Shown here one piece after another: positions 36,173 to 44,805 of a DNA stretch of 56,806 nucleotides; positions within the stretch are counted from its first letter, which is position 1; each line of letters begins with the position of its first letter. Source of the DNA: Actinomycetales bacterium (GTDB taxonomy: Bacteria > Actinomycetota > Actinomycetes > Actinomycetales > Microbacteriaceae). A program made the position numbers and the translations under genes. The stretch lies in the NCBI GenBank assembly GCA_015655445.1, contig JAATFA010000014.1, forward strand, positions 1 through 56,806, in the 5' to 3' direction. The notes under the pieces were generated by a model. It worked only from the letters and a program-made list of their open reading frames with translations, was not told the origin of the DNA and did not search any database.

Positions 36173-38191
36173 ATGGGGGAGCGGATGCCGACCGCGACGC
36201 GGGAAGGATTCCGGCCCGACATCCAGGGGCTGCGCGCGGTCGCGGTCGCGGCCGTCGTGCTCGACCACGCGAGCATCCCGTTCGTGCGCGGCGGATACGT
36301 CGGCGTCGACGTGTTCTTCGTCATCTCCGGATTCCTCATCAGCTCGCACCTGCTCGCCCAGCTCGAGACGCACGGACGCATCCGGTTCGCGAGCTTCTAC
36401 GCGCGGCGCGCCCGCCGCATCCTGCCGGCCTCGCTCGTCGTTCTCGTGCTCTCGATCGTCGGAGCGTTCGTGTGGGTGCCGCCGCTCCTGCGCACGCAGG
36501 TGCTCTCCGACGCCGTCGCGACCGCGCTCTACGTGCCCAACTACGCGTTCGCGGTGCGCGGCACCGACTATCTCGCCGAGTCGACGCCCTCCGTCTTCCA
36601 GCACTACTGGTCTCTCGGGGTCGAGGAGCAGTTCTACCTCCTCTGGCCCGCCCTCCTCGGCCTCGTGTGGCTGCTGTCCCGCTCGCGCGTCGCGATCGGG
36701 GTCGTGCTCGGCGTGCTCGTCTCCGCGAGCTTCGCCGCGTGTGTCTACGAGAGCTTCCACGAGCAGCCGTGGGCGTTCTTCCCGCTCTGGACGCGCGCGT
36801 GGGAGCTCGGGCTCGGCGGTCTCGTCGCGCTCGTCCTGCGACGCAGGCGTGCCGTGCTCCCACCGCTCACGGCCGCCGTGTGCGGATGGCTCGGCCTCAC
36901 CGGCATCGTCGCCGCGAGTGTGCTGTTCACGGCCGACACGCTCTTCCCCGGCTATGCGGTCGCTCTGCCGGTCGTGGCGACGGCGCTCGTCATCCTCGCC
37001 GGCGGCACGGCGACGCGGTGGGGCCCGACCCCGCTACTGGGCATGCGGCCGTTCCAGTTCGTGGGCCTCATCTCGTACTCGCTCTACCTCGTGCACTGGC
37101 CGATGCTCGTACTCGCGCAAGCGGCCGTCGGCTACTACACGCCGCTGCCGGTGTGGGCGACGGCGCTGCTCGGCGCGGCGGCCGTGCCGATCGCGTGGCT
37201 GCTGTACCGGCTCGTCGAGGACCCCGCCCGCCGCGCGCCGCTGTTCGCGCGCGCTCGTCCCCGCCGGAGCCTCCTCGCGGCCCTCGGCGGCGCGCTCGCG
37301 GCGGCCGCGCTCGCCGTGGCGGGCATCGCCGGCACGGCGCTCGTCCCGCTCGCGACCGACCGCGCGGTCGCGAGCACGGTCCCGACGTCGCCGCCGCGCG
37401 CGACCCCGTTCGTGCCCGCCAACCTCACGCCCACATTGCGCGCCGCCGACGACGACAACCCCTCCCTGTACGACGACGGATGCGAGGTCGGCTACACGCC
37501 GTCCGTGCCGCATCCGTGCACGTACGGCGCGCAGGGGCGCCCGCGCATCGTGCTCTTCGGCGACTCGCATGCGGCCCAGTGGTTCCCCGCCCTGCAGAAG
37601 GTCGTCGACGAGCGCGGATACCAGCTCGAGACGCAGACCAAGAGCGCGTGCGCATCCGTCGACACACGCCTCGAGTGGGCGAACGCCCCCTACGTCTCGT
37701 GCGACAAGTGGCGGCGGAACGTGATCGCGCAGGTGCGTGCGAACCCGCCGGCCCTCGTCATCCTCGCCAACTACACCGACCCCGACTTCGCAGACCCCCG
37801 GGACACGACGGGACAGTGGGAGCGCGGTCTCGAGAGCACGATCCGGCAGCTCTCCGACGTCACGCGCGTCGTGGTCATCGCCGACACGCCGGATCTGCGC
37901 AACAGCCCGACCGTGTGCCTCTCCGCCCACCTCGACTCGGCCGACGCATGCGGACGCCCCGCCTCCTTCGCGCTCGACGCGCCGGGCCGGCCGGCGGAGC
38001 GCGCGGCCGCCGATCGCACGGGGGTGCCGCTTCTCGACCTCACCGGCTACTTCTGCTCGGCGGACGAGTGCCCCGCGATCATCGGGAACACGCTCGTCTA
38101 CCGCGACTCGCACCACGTCTCGGCGACGTACTCCGCCGAGCTCGCGGGCGTGCTCGGCGACCGCCTCGCCCCCTACCTCGCCCCCGCGTAG
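36173..38191 (+). CDS. OafA/YrhL-type membrane acyltransferase with SGNH domain
   Basis: A 672-residue protein. The N-terminal acyltransferase-3 domain (about residues 10-360, ten or so helices) has FRPDIQGLRAVAVAAVVLDH, GYVGVDVFFVISGFLIS, the R-R-x-x-R-I-L-P segment and HYWSLGVEEQFYLLWP. One further helix follows near residue 395. The C-terminal SGNH domain (about 440-672) has LFGDSHAAQWFPAL (Ser nucleophile) and a closing D-x-H in YRDSHHVSATYS. Such enzymes O-acetylate surface sugars or peptidoglycan, so polysaccharide decoration is likely. ATG 36173 or 36185 may be the true start; the latter has GGGGGAG just upstream. A palindromic repeat copy follows the gene. Confidence 0.92.
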   Translation: MGERMPTATREGFRPDIQGLRAVAVAAVVLDHASIPFVRGGYVGVDVFFVISGFLISSHLLAQLETHGRIRFASFYARRARRILPASLVVLVLSIVGAFVWVPPLLRTQVLSDAVATALYVPNYAFAVRGTDYLAESTPSVFQHYWSLGVEEQFYLLWPALLGLVWLLSRSRVAIGVVLGVLVSASFAACVYESFHEQPWAFFPLWTRAWELGLGGLVALVLRRRRAVLPPLTAAVCGWLGLTGIVAASVLFTADTLFPGYAVALPVVATALVILAGGTATRWGPTPLLGMRPFQFVGLISYSLYLVHWPMLVLAQAAVGYYTPLPVWATALLGAAAVPIAWLLYRLVEDPARRAPLFARARPRRSLLAALGGALAAAALAVAGIAGTALVPLATDRAVASTVPTSPPRATPFVPANLTPTLRAADDDNPSLYDDGCEVGYTPSVPHPCTYGAQGRPRIVLFGDSHAAQWFPALQKVVDERGYQLETQTKSACASVDTRLEWANAPYVSCDKWRRNVIAQVRANPPALVILANYTDPDFADPRDTTGQWERGLESTIRQLSDVTRVVVIADTPDLRNSPTVCLSAHLDSADACGRPASFALDAPGRPAERAAADRTGVPLLDLTGYFCSADECPAIIGNTLVYRDSHHVSATYSAELAGVLGDRLAPYLAPA

Positions 38192-38212
38192 CCGTAGCCC
38201 CCGTCCCGTGTT

Positions 38213-38274
38213 GCCGAAGTGTGAGTATGTGCGGGTTCGGGCACGCCCGAACCCGCACATACTCACACTTCGGC
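38213..38274. repeat. Long perfect palindrome, copy 2 of a three-copy family
   Basis: Arms 38213-38242 and 38245-38274 (30 bp each) around a 2-base centre; the arm core is GAAGTGTGAGTATGTGCG then GGTTCGGG. Relative to copies 1 and 3, the T-to-A change and the lost T occur in both arms, so perfect pairing is kept. It lies between two convergent genes (acyltransferase and decarboxylase), a plausible terminator position. Confidence 0.9.
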
Positions 38275-38324
38275 GGTGGGCGCGGGTCGCGCGGGCCGCG
38301 CGGGGGCGGGGCGGCGGGCGGGCG

Positions 38325-40190
38325 TCAGCGCGGGGAGCGGTTCGCGGCGGCGGCGGCCGCCGCGAGGGCCCGCAGGAGCGGCGGCACGTCCAGGCGCGGC
38401 ACGACGGCCTCGACGAGGGTCAGCCGGGCTGGGTCCGCCTCGTCGAGGGCGGTCTCGAGCTCGCCGAGCGTCGCCGCCCGCACCCCGCGCGCCTGCCCCG
38501 TGGGCGCGAGCGCATCGACGAGCGCGGCCCAGTCCCACCGTGCGATGTCGTTGTAGGCCGCCTCCGGCCCGTGGATAGCCCGCTCGACCGTGTACCCGTC
38601 GTTGTTCACGACGACGACGATCGCCGGCACGCGATTGCGGGCGAGCGTGCCGAGCTCGCCGATCGTGAGCTGGGCCGCCCCGTCGCCGATGAGCACGATC
38701 GGGCGACGCTCCGGGGCCGCGAGGGACGCCCCGAGCAGCGCGGGAAGCGTGTACCCGATGGAGGCCCACAGCGGCTGGCCCACGAACACGACGTCGTGCG
38801 GCAGCCGGTGCGCGCCCATCCCGTAGAACGACGTGCCCTGATCGGCGAGCACGAGGTCCCCCGGACGCAGCCGGGCGGCGATCGCGTCCCACAGCGCCGC
38901 CTGGCCGAGCGGTGCGTGCGGGTCGGGCCGCTCGCCGGTCTCGACCCCGGGGACCGGATGCGGCGACCCCGCGACCGCGACCGCGGCCGGCTCCCTGACC
39001 GTCCCGGCCGTGCCGGATCCATCGCTCCCGGCCGTGCCGGATCCATCGCTCCCGGCCGTGCCGGGTCCATCGCTCCCGACCGTGCCGGGTCCATCGCTCC
39101 CGGCCGTTCCGGGTCCATCGCGCTCGACCGCACCGGCCGTGCCGTCCCCCGTCGCGACCCGGCTCGCGGCGCGCTCGCGCACGAGGTCGGCGAGCACGGC
39201 GAGCGCGTCGGCCATCGCGATGGGGGAGAAGGTCTGCGTGCCCACGCGCACCTCGTGCGGGTCGACGGCGATCGTGCGCTCGTCGGCGAGGCGCTGCGAG
39301 AAGAAGCCGCTCGTGAGGTCGGTGAACTGCACGCCCGCGAGCACGACCACGTCGGAGTCCTCGATCGCAGCACGGACGGGCTCCGCGCTCACGGCCCCGA
39401 CGTACGTGCCGAGGTAGCCGGGAGCCGACTCGTCGACGACGCGCCGACCCCACAGGAGCGTCGCGTGGGGGAGCCGGCCGGCCGCGACGAGCTCGTGCAG
39501 GCGCTCGATCGCGCCCATGCGGTGCACGAGGATGTCGGCGAGCACCGCGACCGAGGCGCCGGGAGCGAGCAGTCGCCCGGCCGCGACCCGGAACGCCGCG
39601 AGCACGCTCGCGTTGGTGATGCCCGGGTGGGCGGCGAGCGGCGCGCTCGCCGGGGACGTCTCCAGCTGCGCGACGTCGGCGGGCAGCACGATGTAGCCGG
39701 GCTGGCGCCGCTCGACCGTCTCGAGCAGCACGTGGTCGATCCGATCGGTCGCGTCCTCCGCGTTGAGGAACGCCTGCGCGCACGTGACCTCCGCCGTCAT
39801 GCGCGCGAAGTGGCCGAAGTCGCCGTCGCCGAGCGAGTGGTGGGTCGCCCGGGCCGCCGCGATCGTCGCCGTCGCGGGCGCGCCGACGATGTGGACGACG
39901 GGGACGTGCTCGGCGTACGCGCCCGCGATCGCGTTGATCGCACTCAGCTCGCCGACGCCGAACGTGGTGCAGATCGCGCCGAGGCCGCGCATGCGCGCGT
40001 AGCCGTCCGCGGCGTATCCGGCGCCGAGCTCGTTCGCGCAGCCGGTCCAGGCGACGCGCTCGTGCGCCTCGACGTGGTCGAGCATCGCGAGCGTGAAGTC
40101 GCCGGGCACGCCGAAGAGACGGTCGACGCCGAGCTCGGCGAGGCGGTCGAGCAGGTGGTCGGTGACGGTGTGGGGCACGGGCTCATCCAA
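38325..40190 (-). CDS. Pyruvate/indolepyruvate decarboxylase-type ThDP enzyme
   Basis: A 621-residue cytosolic thiamine-diphosphate enzyme that decarboxylates a 2-keto acid to an aldehyde (pyruvate or indole-3-pyruvate). The Pyr domain has FGVPGDFTLAMLDHV and the essential Glu in CANELGAGYAADGYAR; then comes HHSLGDGDF. The PP domain has the cofactor motif GDGAAQLTIGELGTLARN ending at NNDGYTVE. Between them a low-complexity Gly-Ser-Asp-Thr linker is made of 24-bp tandem repeats (39003-39126), which makes the protein longer than the usual 550. The start is ATG 40190. Catalytic residues are intact; substrate choice is not readable. Confidence 0.9.
   Translation of the reverse strand: MDEPVPHTVTDHLLDRLAELGVDRLFGVPGDFTLAMLDHVEAHERVAWTGCANELGAGYAADGYARMRGLGAICTTFGVGELSAINAIAGAYAEHVPVVHIVGAPATATIAAARATHHSLGDGDFGHFARMTAEVTCAQAFLNAEDATDRIDHVLLETVERRQPGYIVLPADVAQLETSPASAPLAAHPGITNASVLAAFRVAAGRLLAPGASVAVLADILVHRMGAIERLHELVAAGRLPHATLLWGRRVVDESAPGYLGTYVGAVSAEPVRAAIEDSDVVVLAGVQFTDLTSGFFSQRLADERTIAVDPHEVRVGTQTFSPIAMADALAVLADLVRERAASRVATGDGTAGAVERDGPGTAGSDGPGTVGSDGPGTAGSDGSGTAGSDGSGTAGTVREPAAVAVAGSPHPVPGVETGERPDPHAPLGQAALWDAIAARLRPGDLVLADQGTSFYGMGAHRLPHDVVFVGQPLWASIGYTLPALLGASLAAPERRPIVLIGDGAAQLTIGELGTLARNRVPAIVVVVNNDGYTVERAIHGPEAAYNDIARWDWAALVDALAPTGQARGVRAATLGELETALDEADPARLTLVEAVVPRLDVPPLLRALAAAAAAANRSPR
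39003..39126 (-). repeat. 24-bp tandem repeats (about five units) inside the decarboxylase gene
   Basis: Five units of CCCGGCCGTGCCGGATCCAT plus CGCT, with few differences, encode repeated Gly-Ser-Asp-Gly-Pro-Gly-Thr-Ala on the coding strand. The length is a multiple of three, so copy changes stay in frame. They form the linker between two catalytic domains. Confidence 0.85.
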
Positions 40191-40289
40191 CCACCGGACG
40201 CGACCCGGCGGAACGCCCGCAATCGGGGCACGCGGCCCTGGTCGGAGGCCCCGCTCGGCCGCTCCCGCTCGGAGGCCCCGCCCAGCCGG

Positions 40290-41240
40290 CTACTCCTGGA
40301 ACGCGGCGCGGTAGCCGGTCGGGGAGGTGCCGACGATGGCGCCGAAGTGCCGGCGGAGGTTCGCGTCGGATCCGAGGCCGGTCGCCTCAGCGATCTGCGT
40401 GACGGTGAGGTCGGTGCGCTCCAGGAGCTCTCGGGCCCGGTCGATGCGCGCTCGGAGGATCCATTGCATGGGGGTGAGCCCGGTGTCGGCGGTGAACCGC
40501 CGCGAGAACGTGCGCGGTGAGACGTTCGCCCGTCGCGCGAGGGCGTCGAGGGTGAGGGCGTCGCGGATGTGCTCGAGCGCCCACGCGCGCGTGTTCGCGA
40601 AGGCGTCCCCGAGGGGCTCCGGGATGCTGCGCGGCACGTACTGGGCCTGCCCGCCCGATCGATAGGGCGCGCTCACGAGACGACGCGCGACGTGGTTCGC
40701 GAGCCCGACTCCGTGGTCCCGGCGGATGAGGTGGAGGCACAGGTCGATGCCGCTCGCGGCGCCGGCGCTCGTGAGGACCTGGCCCGCGTCGACGAAGAGG
40801 ACGTCCTCGTCGACGTCGATCTGGGGGTGCCGGTCGCGCATGACGTGCGTGTAGTGCCAGTGTGTGGTCGCACGTCTGCCGTCGAGGAGCCCCGCCGCGG
40901 CGAGCGTGAACGCTCCCGTCGAGATGGCGGCGATCCTGGTCCCGCGCGCGTAGGCGCTGCGCAGCGCCTCGATCACCTCCCGCGACGTCGTGGTGCCGGC
41001 CGGGTTCCGGCAGCCGGGGACGAGGATCGTGTCGGCCCACTCGAGGGTCTCGAGGCCGTGGCTCACCGCGTACGCGAGCCCGTTCCAGCCATCGACGGTG
41101 CCCGGGCGCTCGCCGCAGACGCGCACCTCGTACGGCATGCTCGGGCGTTTCGCGACGACGTGGGCGGCGATCCCGACGTCGAGCGCCTTCGCGCCGTCGA
41201 GGACGAGCACGCCGACGCGATGGTCGGTCGCTGTGGTCAC
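40290..41240 (-). CDS. GlxA-type AraC-family transcriptional regulator
   Basis: A 316-residue regulator. Residues about 8-190 are a DJ-1/PfpI (class I amidotransferase-like) domain with VGVLVLDGAKALDVG, AISTGAFTLAAAGLLDGRR and TTHWHY. The nucleophile-elbow Cys usual in this family is Thr here, so it is a sensor, not an enzyme. Residues about 215-316 are the AraC DNA-binding domain: LARRANVSPRTFSRRF, then LLERTDLTVTQIAEATGLGS and LRRHFGAIVGTSPTGYR. The ligand is unknown. GTG 41240 is used. It is followed on the same strand by the decarboxylase gene after 100 bp, which it may control. Confidence 0.9.
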   Translation of the reverse strand: MTTATDHRVGVLVLDGAKALDVGIAAHVVAKRPSMPYEVRVCGERPGTVDGWNGLAYAVSHGLETLEWADTILVPGCRNPAGTTTSREVIEALRSAYARGTRIAAISTGAFTLAAAGLLDGRRATTHWHYTHVMRDRHPQIDVDEDVLFVDAGQVLTSAGAASGIDLCLHLIRRDHGVGLANHVARRLVSAPYRSGGQAQYVPRSIPEPLGDAFANTRAWALEHIRDALTLDALARRANVSPRTFSRRFTADTGLTPMQWILRARIDRARELLERTDLTVTQIAEATGLGSDANLRRHFGAIVGTSPTGYRAAFQE

Positions 41241-41256
41241 TCCGCAGACGCTAGTG

Positions 41257-42054
41257 TCACGGGCGGCCGACGATCAATCGCAGTGACCCGTCGAACGACG
41301 GCGTGGTGCGCAGGTGTCCGTGTCGGGCGTCCCACGCTCCGCTCTCGAGGTCGGCGCGCAGCACCCGCTCGAACCGTTCGGCCACGGACCGGTCGACGAG
41401 GCTCCAGGCGGAGTTGGCGAGGCGCGCGCCCGGGTCGAGGAGCGCCTCCGGTCTGCCGTAGTACGCCTCCGAGAAGCCGTCGGCGCAGGAGAACGGGATC
41501 GGCAGCGCCGTGACGGTGACGGTGCCGCCGAGGCCCGACCGGATGTCGGCGATCGTGGGGTACCGTCGCGCCTCGGTGGCGAGGACCTCGGGCGCGTACT
41601 CGTCGAGCCACCAGGACCGCACCGCCGTCGGTTCGCACGTGAGGATCACGACCGGCCCCCTCGTGACGCGCCGCGCCTCGCGCAGGCCCGCGCGCAGGTC
41701 CCGCCATTGGTGCACGGTGAAGGATGCGAGTGCCGCGTCGAAGGCGTCGTCGGGGAACGGGAGGCGCTCCGCGACCGCGTCGACGGCGGGTGCGGAGTCG
41801 ACGGGGCGCTGTGCTCGCATCGCGGCGCTCGGCTCGACCGCGGTGACGTCGAGCTCGGCGGGCTCGTAGGAGCCGGCCCCCGCGCCGATGTTCACGACCG
41901 TCGTCGCATCGCCGAGCGCGTCCCGGATGGCCGCGACGACGGCGGGCTCCGGTCGCCGGTATCGGGCGTAGTCGACGCCGATGACGCCGTAGTCGGCGTC
42001 GCCGGCGCTGCCGTCCGCGCCTCGCGCGTCCGCTCTGCTCGTCTCCTCGCTCAT
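41257..42054 (-). CDS. Class I SAM-dependent methyltransferase
   Basis: A 265-residue cytosolic methyltransferase with the Rossmann SAM site VVNIGAGAGSYEP (Gly-rich loop), the acidic residue in VTAVEPSAAM, then AERLPFPDDAFDAALASFTVHQW (motif II/III) and ARRVTRGPVVI. The domain resembles UbiE/Methyltransf_11 enzymes. Substrate unknown. ATG 42054 has GGAGG just upstream; an upstream open frame would run into the mqo gene and is not used. It is divergent from mqo, with about 127 bp between the starts, and co-directional with the AraC-type gene (16 bp gap). Confidence 0.85.
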   Translation of the reverse strand: MSEETSRADARGADGSAGDADYGVIGVDYARYRRPEPAVVAAIRDALGDATTVVNIGAGAGSYEPAELDVTAVEPSAAMRAQRPVDSAPAVDAVAERLPFPDDAFDAALASFTVHQWRDLRAGLREARRVTRGPVVILTCEPTAVRSWWLDEYAPEVLATEARRYPTIADIRSGLGGTVTVTALPIPFSCADGFSEAYYGRPEALLDPGARLANSAWSLVDRSVAERFERVLRADLESGAWDARHGHLRTTPSFDGSLRLIVGRP

Positions 42055-42169
42055 GCCTCCACCTTCGCGCCGGCCGGAGCGCGGCGCCATTGGCCTGAAC
42101 GCCACCGCTCGCACGGATCGCGCCATCCCGGGGCGCGCGGGCTCGTCGCAGCCGCCCCGGCCGCGCACG

Positions 42170-42175
42170 TAGAAT
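42170..42175 (+). promoter_or_regulatory. -10 box of mqo, probably leaderless
   Basis: TAGAAT ends 6 nt before GTG 42182 with no Shine-Dalgarno sequence; same spacing as three other genes in the window. Confidence 0.6.
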
Positions 42176-42181
42176 CGAGGC

Positions 42182-43654
42182 GTGCCGGAACCCGTCGACG
42201 TCGCCCTCATCGGCGGCGGCATCATGAGTGCGACCCTCGGAGCCCTCCTCAAGCAGCTCGAGCCGGACTGGGACATCCGCATCTACGAGCGGCTCGGCGA
42301 CATCGCGCAGGAGAGCTCGAACCCGTGGAACAACGCGGGGACGGGGCACTCGGCGCTGTGTGAGCTCAACTACACGCCCGAGCGGCCGGACGGCTCGATC
42401 GACATCTCGAGCGCCGTCAAGGTCAACGAGCAGTTCCAGGTCTCGCGCCAGTTCTGGGCGCACCTCGTCGCGCAGGGCGCCCTCCCGGAGCCGAAGTCGT
42501 TCATCAATCCGGTGCCGCACATGAGCTTCGTGTGGGGGGAGAAGAACGTCGAGTACCTGCGCAAGCGGTGGGAGGCGCTCAAGGACCACCCGCTCTTCGC
42601 GGGCATGGAGTACTCGGAGGACGCCGCGACGATCCGTCGCTGGGCGCCCCTGCTCATCCCGGGTCGCCCGAAGTCGCAGCGGTTCGCGGCGACGCGCATG
42701 GCGGCCGGCACGGACGTGGACTTCGGCGCGCTCACGCGCAGCCTCGTGCGCTACCTCACCGACAACGGGGCGAAGCTCGAGCTCGAGCACCGCGTGCGGA
42801 ACATCACGCGCACGCGCGACGGCCTGTGGCGCCTCGATATCCGCCGAGAGGTCGGCCTCACGCCCGTCTCCGTGACCGCTCGCTTCGTGTTCGTGGGCGC
42901 GGGCGGTGCCGCGCTCCACCTCCTGCAGAAGAGCGGGATCCGCGAGATCCGCGGTTTCGGCGGCTTCCCCGTGAGCGGCGAGTTCCTGCGCACCGACGAC
43001 CCGGAGATCGTCGCCCGGCACCAGGCGAAGGTGTACGGCAAGGCGGCGGTCGGCTCCCCGCCCATGTCGGTGCCGCACCTCGACACGCGCGTCGTGGACG
43101 GCACGGCGAGCCTCATGTTCGGCCCCTACGCGGGTTTCAGCCCCAAGTTCCTCAAGCACGGCTCGTGGTTCGACCTGTTCGCCTCGATCCGCTGGCACAA
43201 CCTCGTGCCGATGGTCGCCGCGGGCGCGTCCAATCTCTCGCTCGTGCGCTACCTCGTCGGCCAGCTGCTCGCGAGCCGGTCGAAGAAGTTCGACGCGCTC
43301 GTCGAGTTCTTCCCGGACGCTGATCCGAGCGACTGGCGCCCGATCACGGCCGGTCAGCGCGTGCAGGTCATCAAGAGGGACTCGAAGAAGGGCGGCGTGC
43401 TGCAGTTCGGCACCGAGGTCGTCGCGTCCGCGGATGGCACGATCGCAGGCCTCCTCGGCGCCTCGCCGGGCGCGTCGACGGCGGTCCCGATCATGCTCGG
43501 CGTGCTCGAGAAGTGCTTCGCCGACCGCATCGAGTCGTGGGCGCCGCGCATCAAGCAGATGGTCCCGAGCTACGGCACGCTCCTGTCGACGGATCCCGCG
43601 CTCGCCGAGCGCACGCGCTCCGCGACGTCGCGGTCGCTCGAGCTCGCGAGCTGA
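42182..43654 (+). CDS. mqo: Malate:quinone oxidoreductase
   Basis: A 490-residue FAD-dependent peripheral membrane enzyme that oxidises malate to oxaloacetate and passes electrons to quinone; it replaces or supplements NAD-malate dehydrogenase in many actinobacteria. Signature blocks are VALIGGGIMSATLGALLKQL (FAD site), YERLGDIAQESSNPWNNAGT, GHSALCELNYTPE, VWGEKNVEYLRKRW, FVFVGAGGAALHLLQKSGI and KQMVPSYGTLLS near the end. Length and order are typical. Start GTG 42182 follows a TAGAAT box, so translation is likely leaderless. Confidence 0.96.
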   Translation: MPEPVDVALIGGGIMSATLGALLKQLEPDWDIRIYERLGDIAQESSNPWNNAGTGHSALCELNYTPERPDGSIDISSAVKVNEQFQVSRQFWAHLVAQGALPEPKSFINPVPHMSFVWGEKNVEYLRKRWEALKDHPLFAGMEYSEDAATIRRWAPLLIPGRPKSQRFAATRMAAGTDVDFGALTRSLVRYLTDNGAKLELEHRVRNITRTRDGLWRLDIRREVGLTPVSVTARFVFVGAGGAALHLLQKSGIREIRGFGGFPVSGEFLRTDDPEIVARHQAKVYGKAAVGSPPMSVPHLDTRVVDGTASLMFGPYAGFSPKFLKHGSWFDLFASIRWHNLVPMVAAGASNLSLVRYLVGQLLASRSKKFDALVEFFPDADPSDWRPITAGQRVQVIKRDSKKGGVLQFGTEVVASADGTIAGLLGASPGASTAVPIMLGVLEKCFADRIESWAPRIKQMVPSYGTLLSTDPALAERTRSATSRSLELAS

Positions 43655-43686
43655 GCCGGGGGATCGCACGTCCCGTTGCCGTTCAT

Positions 43687-43702
43687 TCGAAACTGTGTTC
43701 GA
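43687..43702 (+). promoter_or_regulatory. LexA (SOS) box before the radical SAM gene
   Basis: TCGAAACTGTGTTCGA matches 11 of 12 defined positions of TCGAAC-N4-GTTCGA. It is embedded in a larger perfect pairing of CATTCGAA (43684-43691) with TTCGAATG (43698-43705) and ends 8 bp before ATG 43711, well placed to block transcription. Confidence 0.7.
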
Positions 43703-43710
43703 ATGGGGGT

Positions 43711-44805
43711 ATGCGGTGGGATGCGCAGAAGATCCAGGCGGAGGCCGGTGACGCCCTTCCGGGCCTCGTTCGCGTGAGCTCGCTCGTGCGCACCGTGCGC
43801 ACGCCGGAGTTCGCGGGCATGACCTTCCACGAGGTGCTCGCGCGGTCGGCCCTCAACCACGTGCCGGGTGCGAGCTCGGTGCTGCCCTACGGATGGACGA
43901 TCAACCCGTACCGCGGATGCTCGCACGCGTGCGTCTACTGCTTCGCCCGCCCGACGCATACGTATCTCGACCTCGACTACGGGCAGGACTTCGACAGCCA
44001 GATCGTCGTCAAGGTGAACGTCGCCGAGGTGCTCGTGCGCGAGCTGGCCCGGCCCTCGTGGTCGAGGTCTCCCGTCGCGCTCGGCACCAACACCGACCCG
44101 TACCAGCGCGCGGAGGGCCGCTACCGTCTCATGCCGGGCATCGTCGCCGCGCTCGCCGGCAGCGGCACGCCGTTCAGCATCCTCACGAAGGGCACGCTCG
44201 TGCGGCGCGACCTCGACCTGCTCGCCGAGGCCGCCGAGCACGTGCCCGTGGACCTCGCGGTGTCGATCGCCGTGTACGACGACGACCTGCAGGCGTCGAT
44301 CGAGCCCGGCGCGCCCTCGACGGCCGCACGACTGGCGACCGTCACGGCGGTGCGCGAGCACGGGCTCTCGTGCTCGGTGTTCCTCATGCCCGTGCTGCCG
44401 TACCTCACGGACACGCGCGAGCACCTCGACGAGGCGATCCGCCGGGCGAAGGAGGCGGGCGCGACCGAGGTGCTCTACACGGCGCTGCACTTGCGCCCGG
44501 GCGTCAAGGAGTGGTTCTTCGGCTGGCTCGAGCGCGAGCATCCCGAGCTCGTGGGCCGTTACCGCGCGCTCTACGGCGATCGCGCCTACGCGCCGTCCGG
44601 CTATCGCCGGCTGCTCGCCTCGCGCGTCGTGCCGCTCCTGCGCGCGCACGGCGTCGCGCGGGGCACGGTCGACGCCGCGACGGGCGGTGTGCGCTCGACC
44701 GCGCTCGGCCGCACGCCCGCGAGCGGTCTGCTCGCCGATGAGCTCGCGGCGATCTCGGGCGCCGGCTCCGCTCTCGGCGGGGGCACGCAGCCGCGGCTGT
44801 TCTGA
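43711..44805 (+). CDS. Radical SAM protein of the Rv2578c / spore-photolyase-like family
   Basis: A 364-residue protein that binds a 4Fe-4S cluster through Cys70, Cys74 and Cys77 (YRGCSHACVYCFARP) to cleave S-adenosylmethionine. Other family marks are DFDSQIVVKVN, ALGTNTDPYQRAEG, FSILTKGTLVRRDLDLL and MPVLPYLTDTREHLDEAI. It belongs to the group annotated as Rv2578c-type or SplB-like DNA-repair photolyases; the substrate is unproved. ATG 43711 is chosen because it sits 8 bp after a strong LexA-like site; the longer open frame lies inside mqo. SOS control would support a role in DNA damage response. Confidence 0.9.
   Translation: MRWDAQKIQAEAGDALPGLVRVSSLVRTVRTPEFAGMTFHEVLARSALNHVPGASSVLPYGWTINPYRGCSHACVYCFARPTHTYLDLDYGQDFDSQIVVKVNVAEVLVRELARPSWSRSPVALGTNTDPYQRAEGRYRLMPGIVAALAGSGTPFSILTKGTLVRRDLDLLAEAAEHVPVDLAVSIAVYDDDLQASIEPGAPSTAARLATVTAVREHGLSCSVFLMPVLPYLTDTREHLDEAIRRAKEAGATEVLYTALHLRPGVKEWFFGWLEREHPELVGRYRALYGDRAYAPSGYRRLLASRVVPLLRAHGVARGTVDAATGGVRSTALGRTPASGLLADELAAISGAGSALGGGTQPRLF

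Noticed and set aside
39003-39126. Possible CRISPR-like array
   Set aside because: The units are contiguous 24-bp tandem repeats with no spacers and lie inside a coding sequence.
37737-40520. Plus-strand open frame of about 930 codons opposite the decarboxylase
   Set aside because: Composition shadow; the minus-strand protein has intact ThDP motifs and the palindrome interrupts any sensible product.
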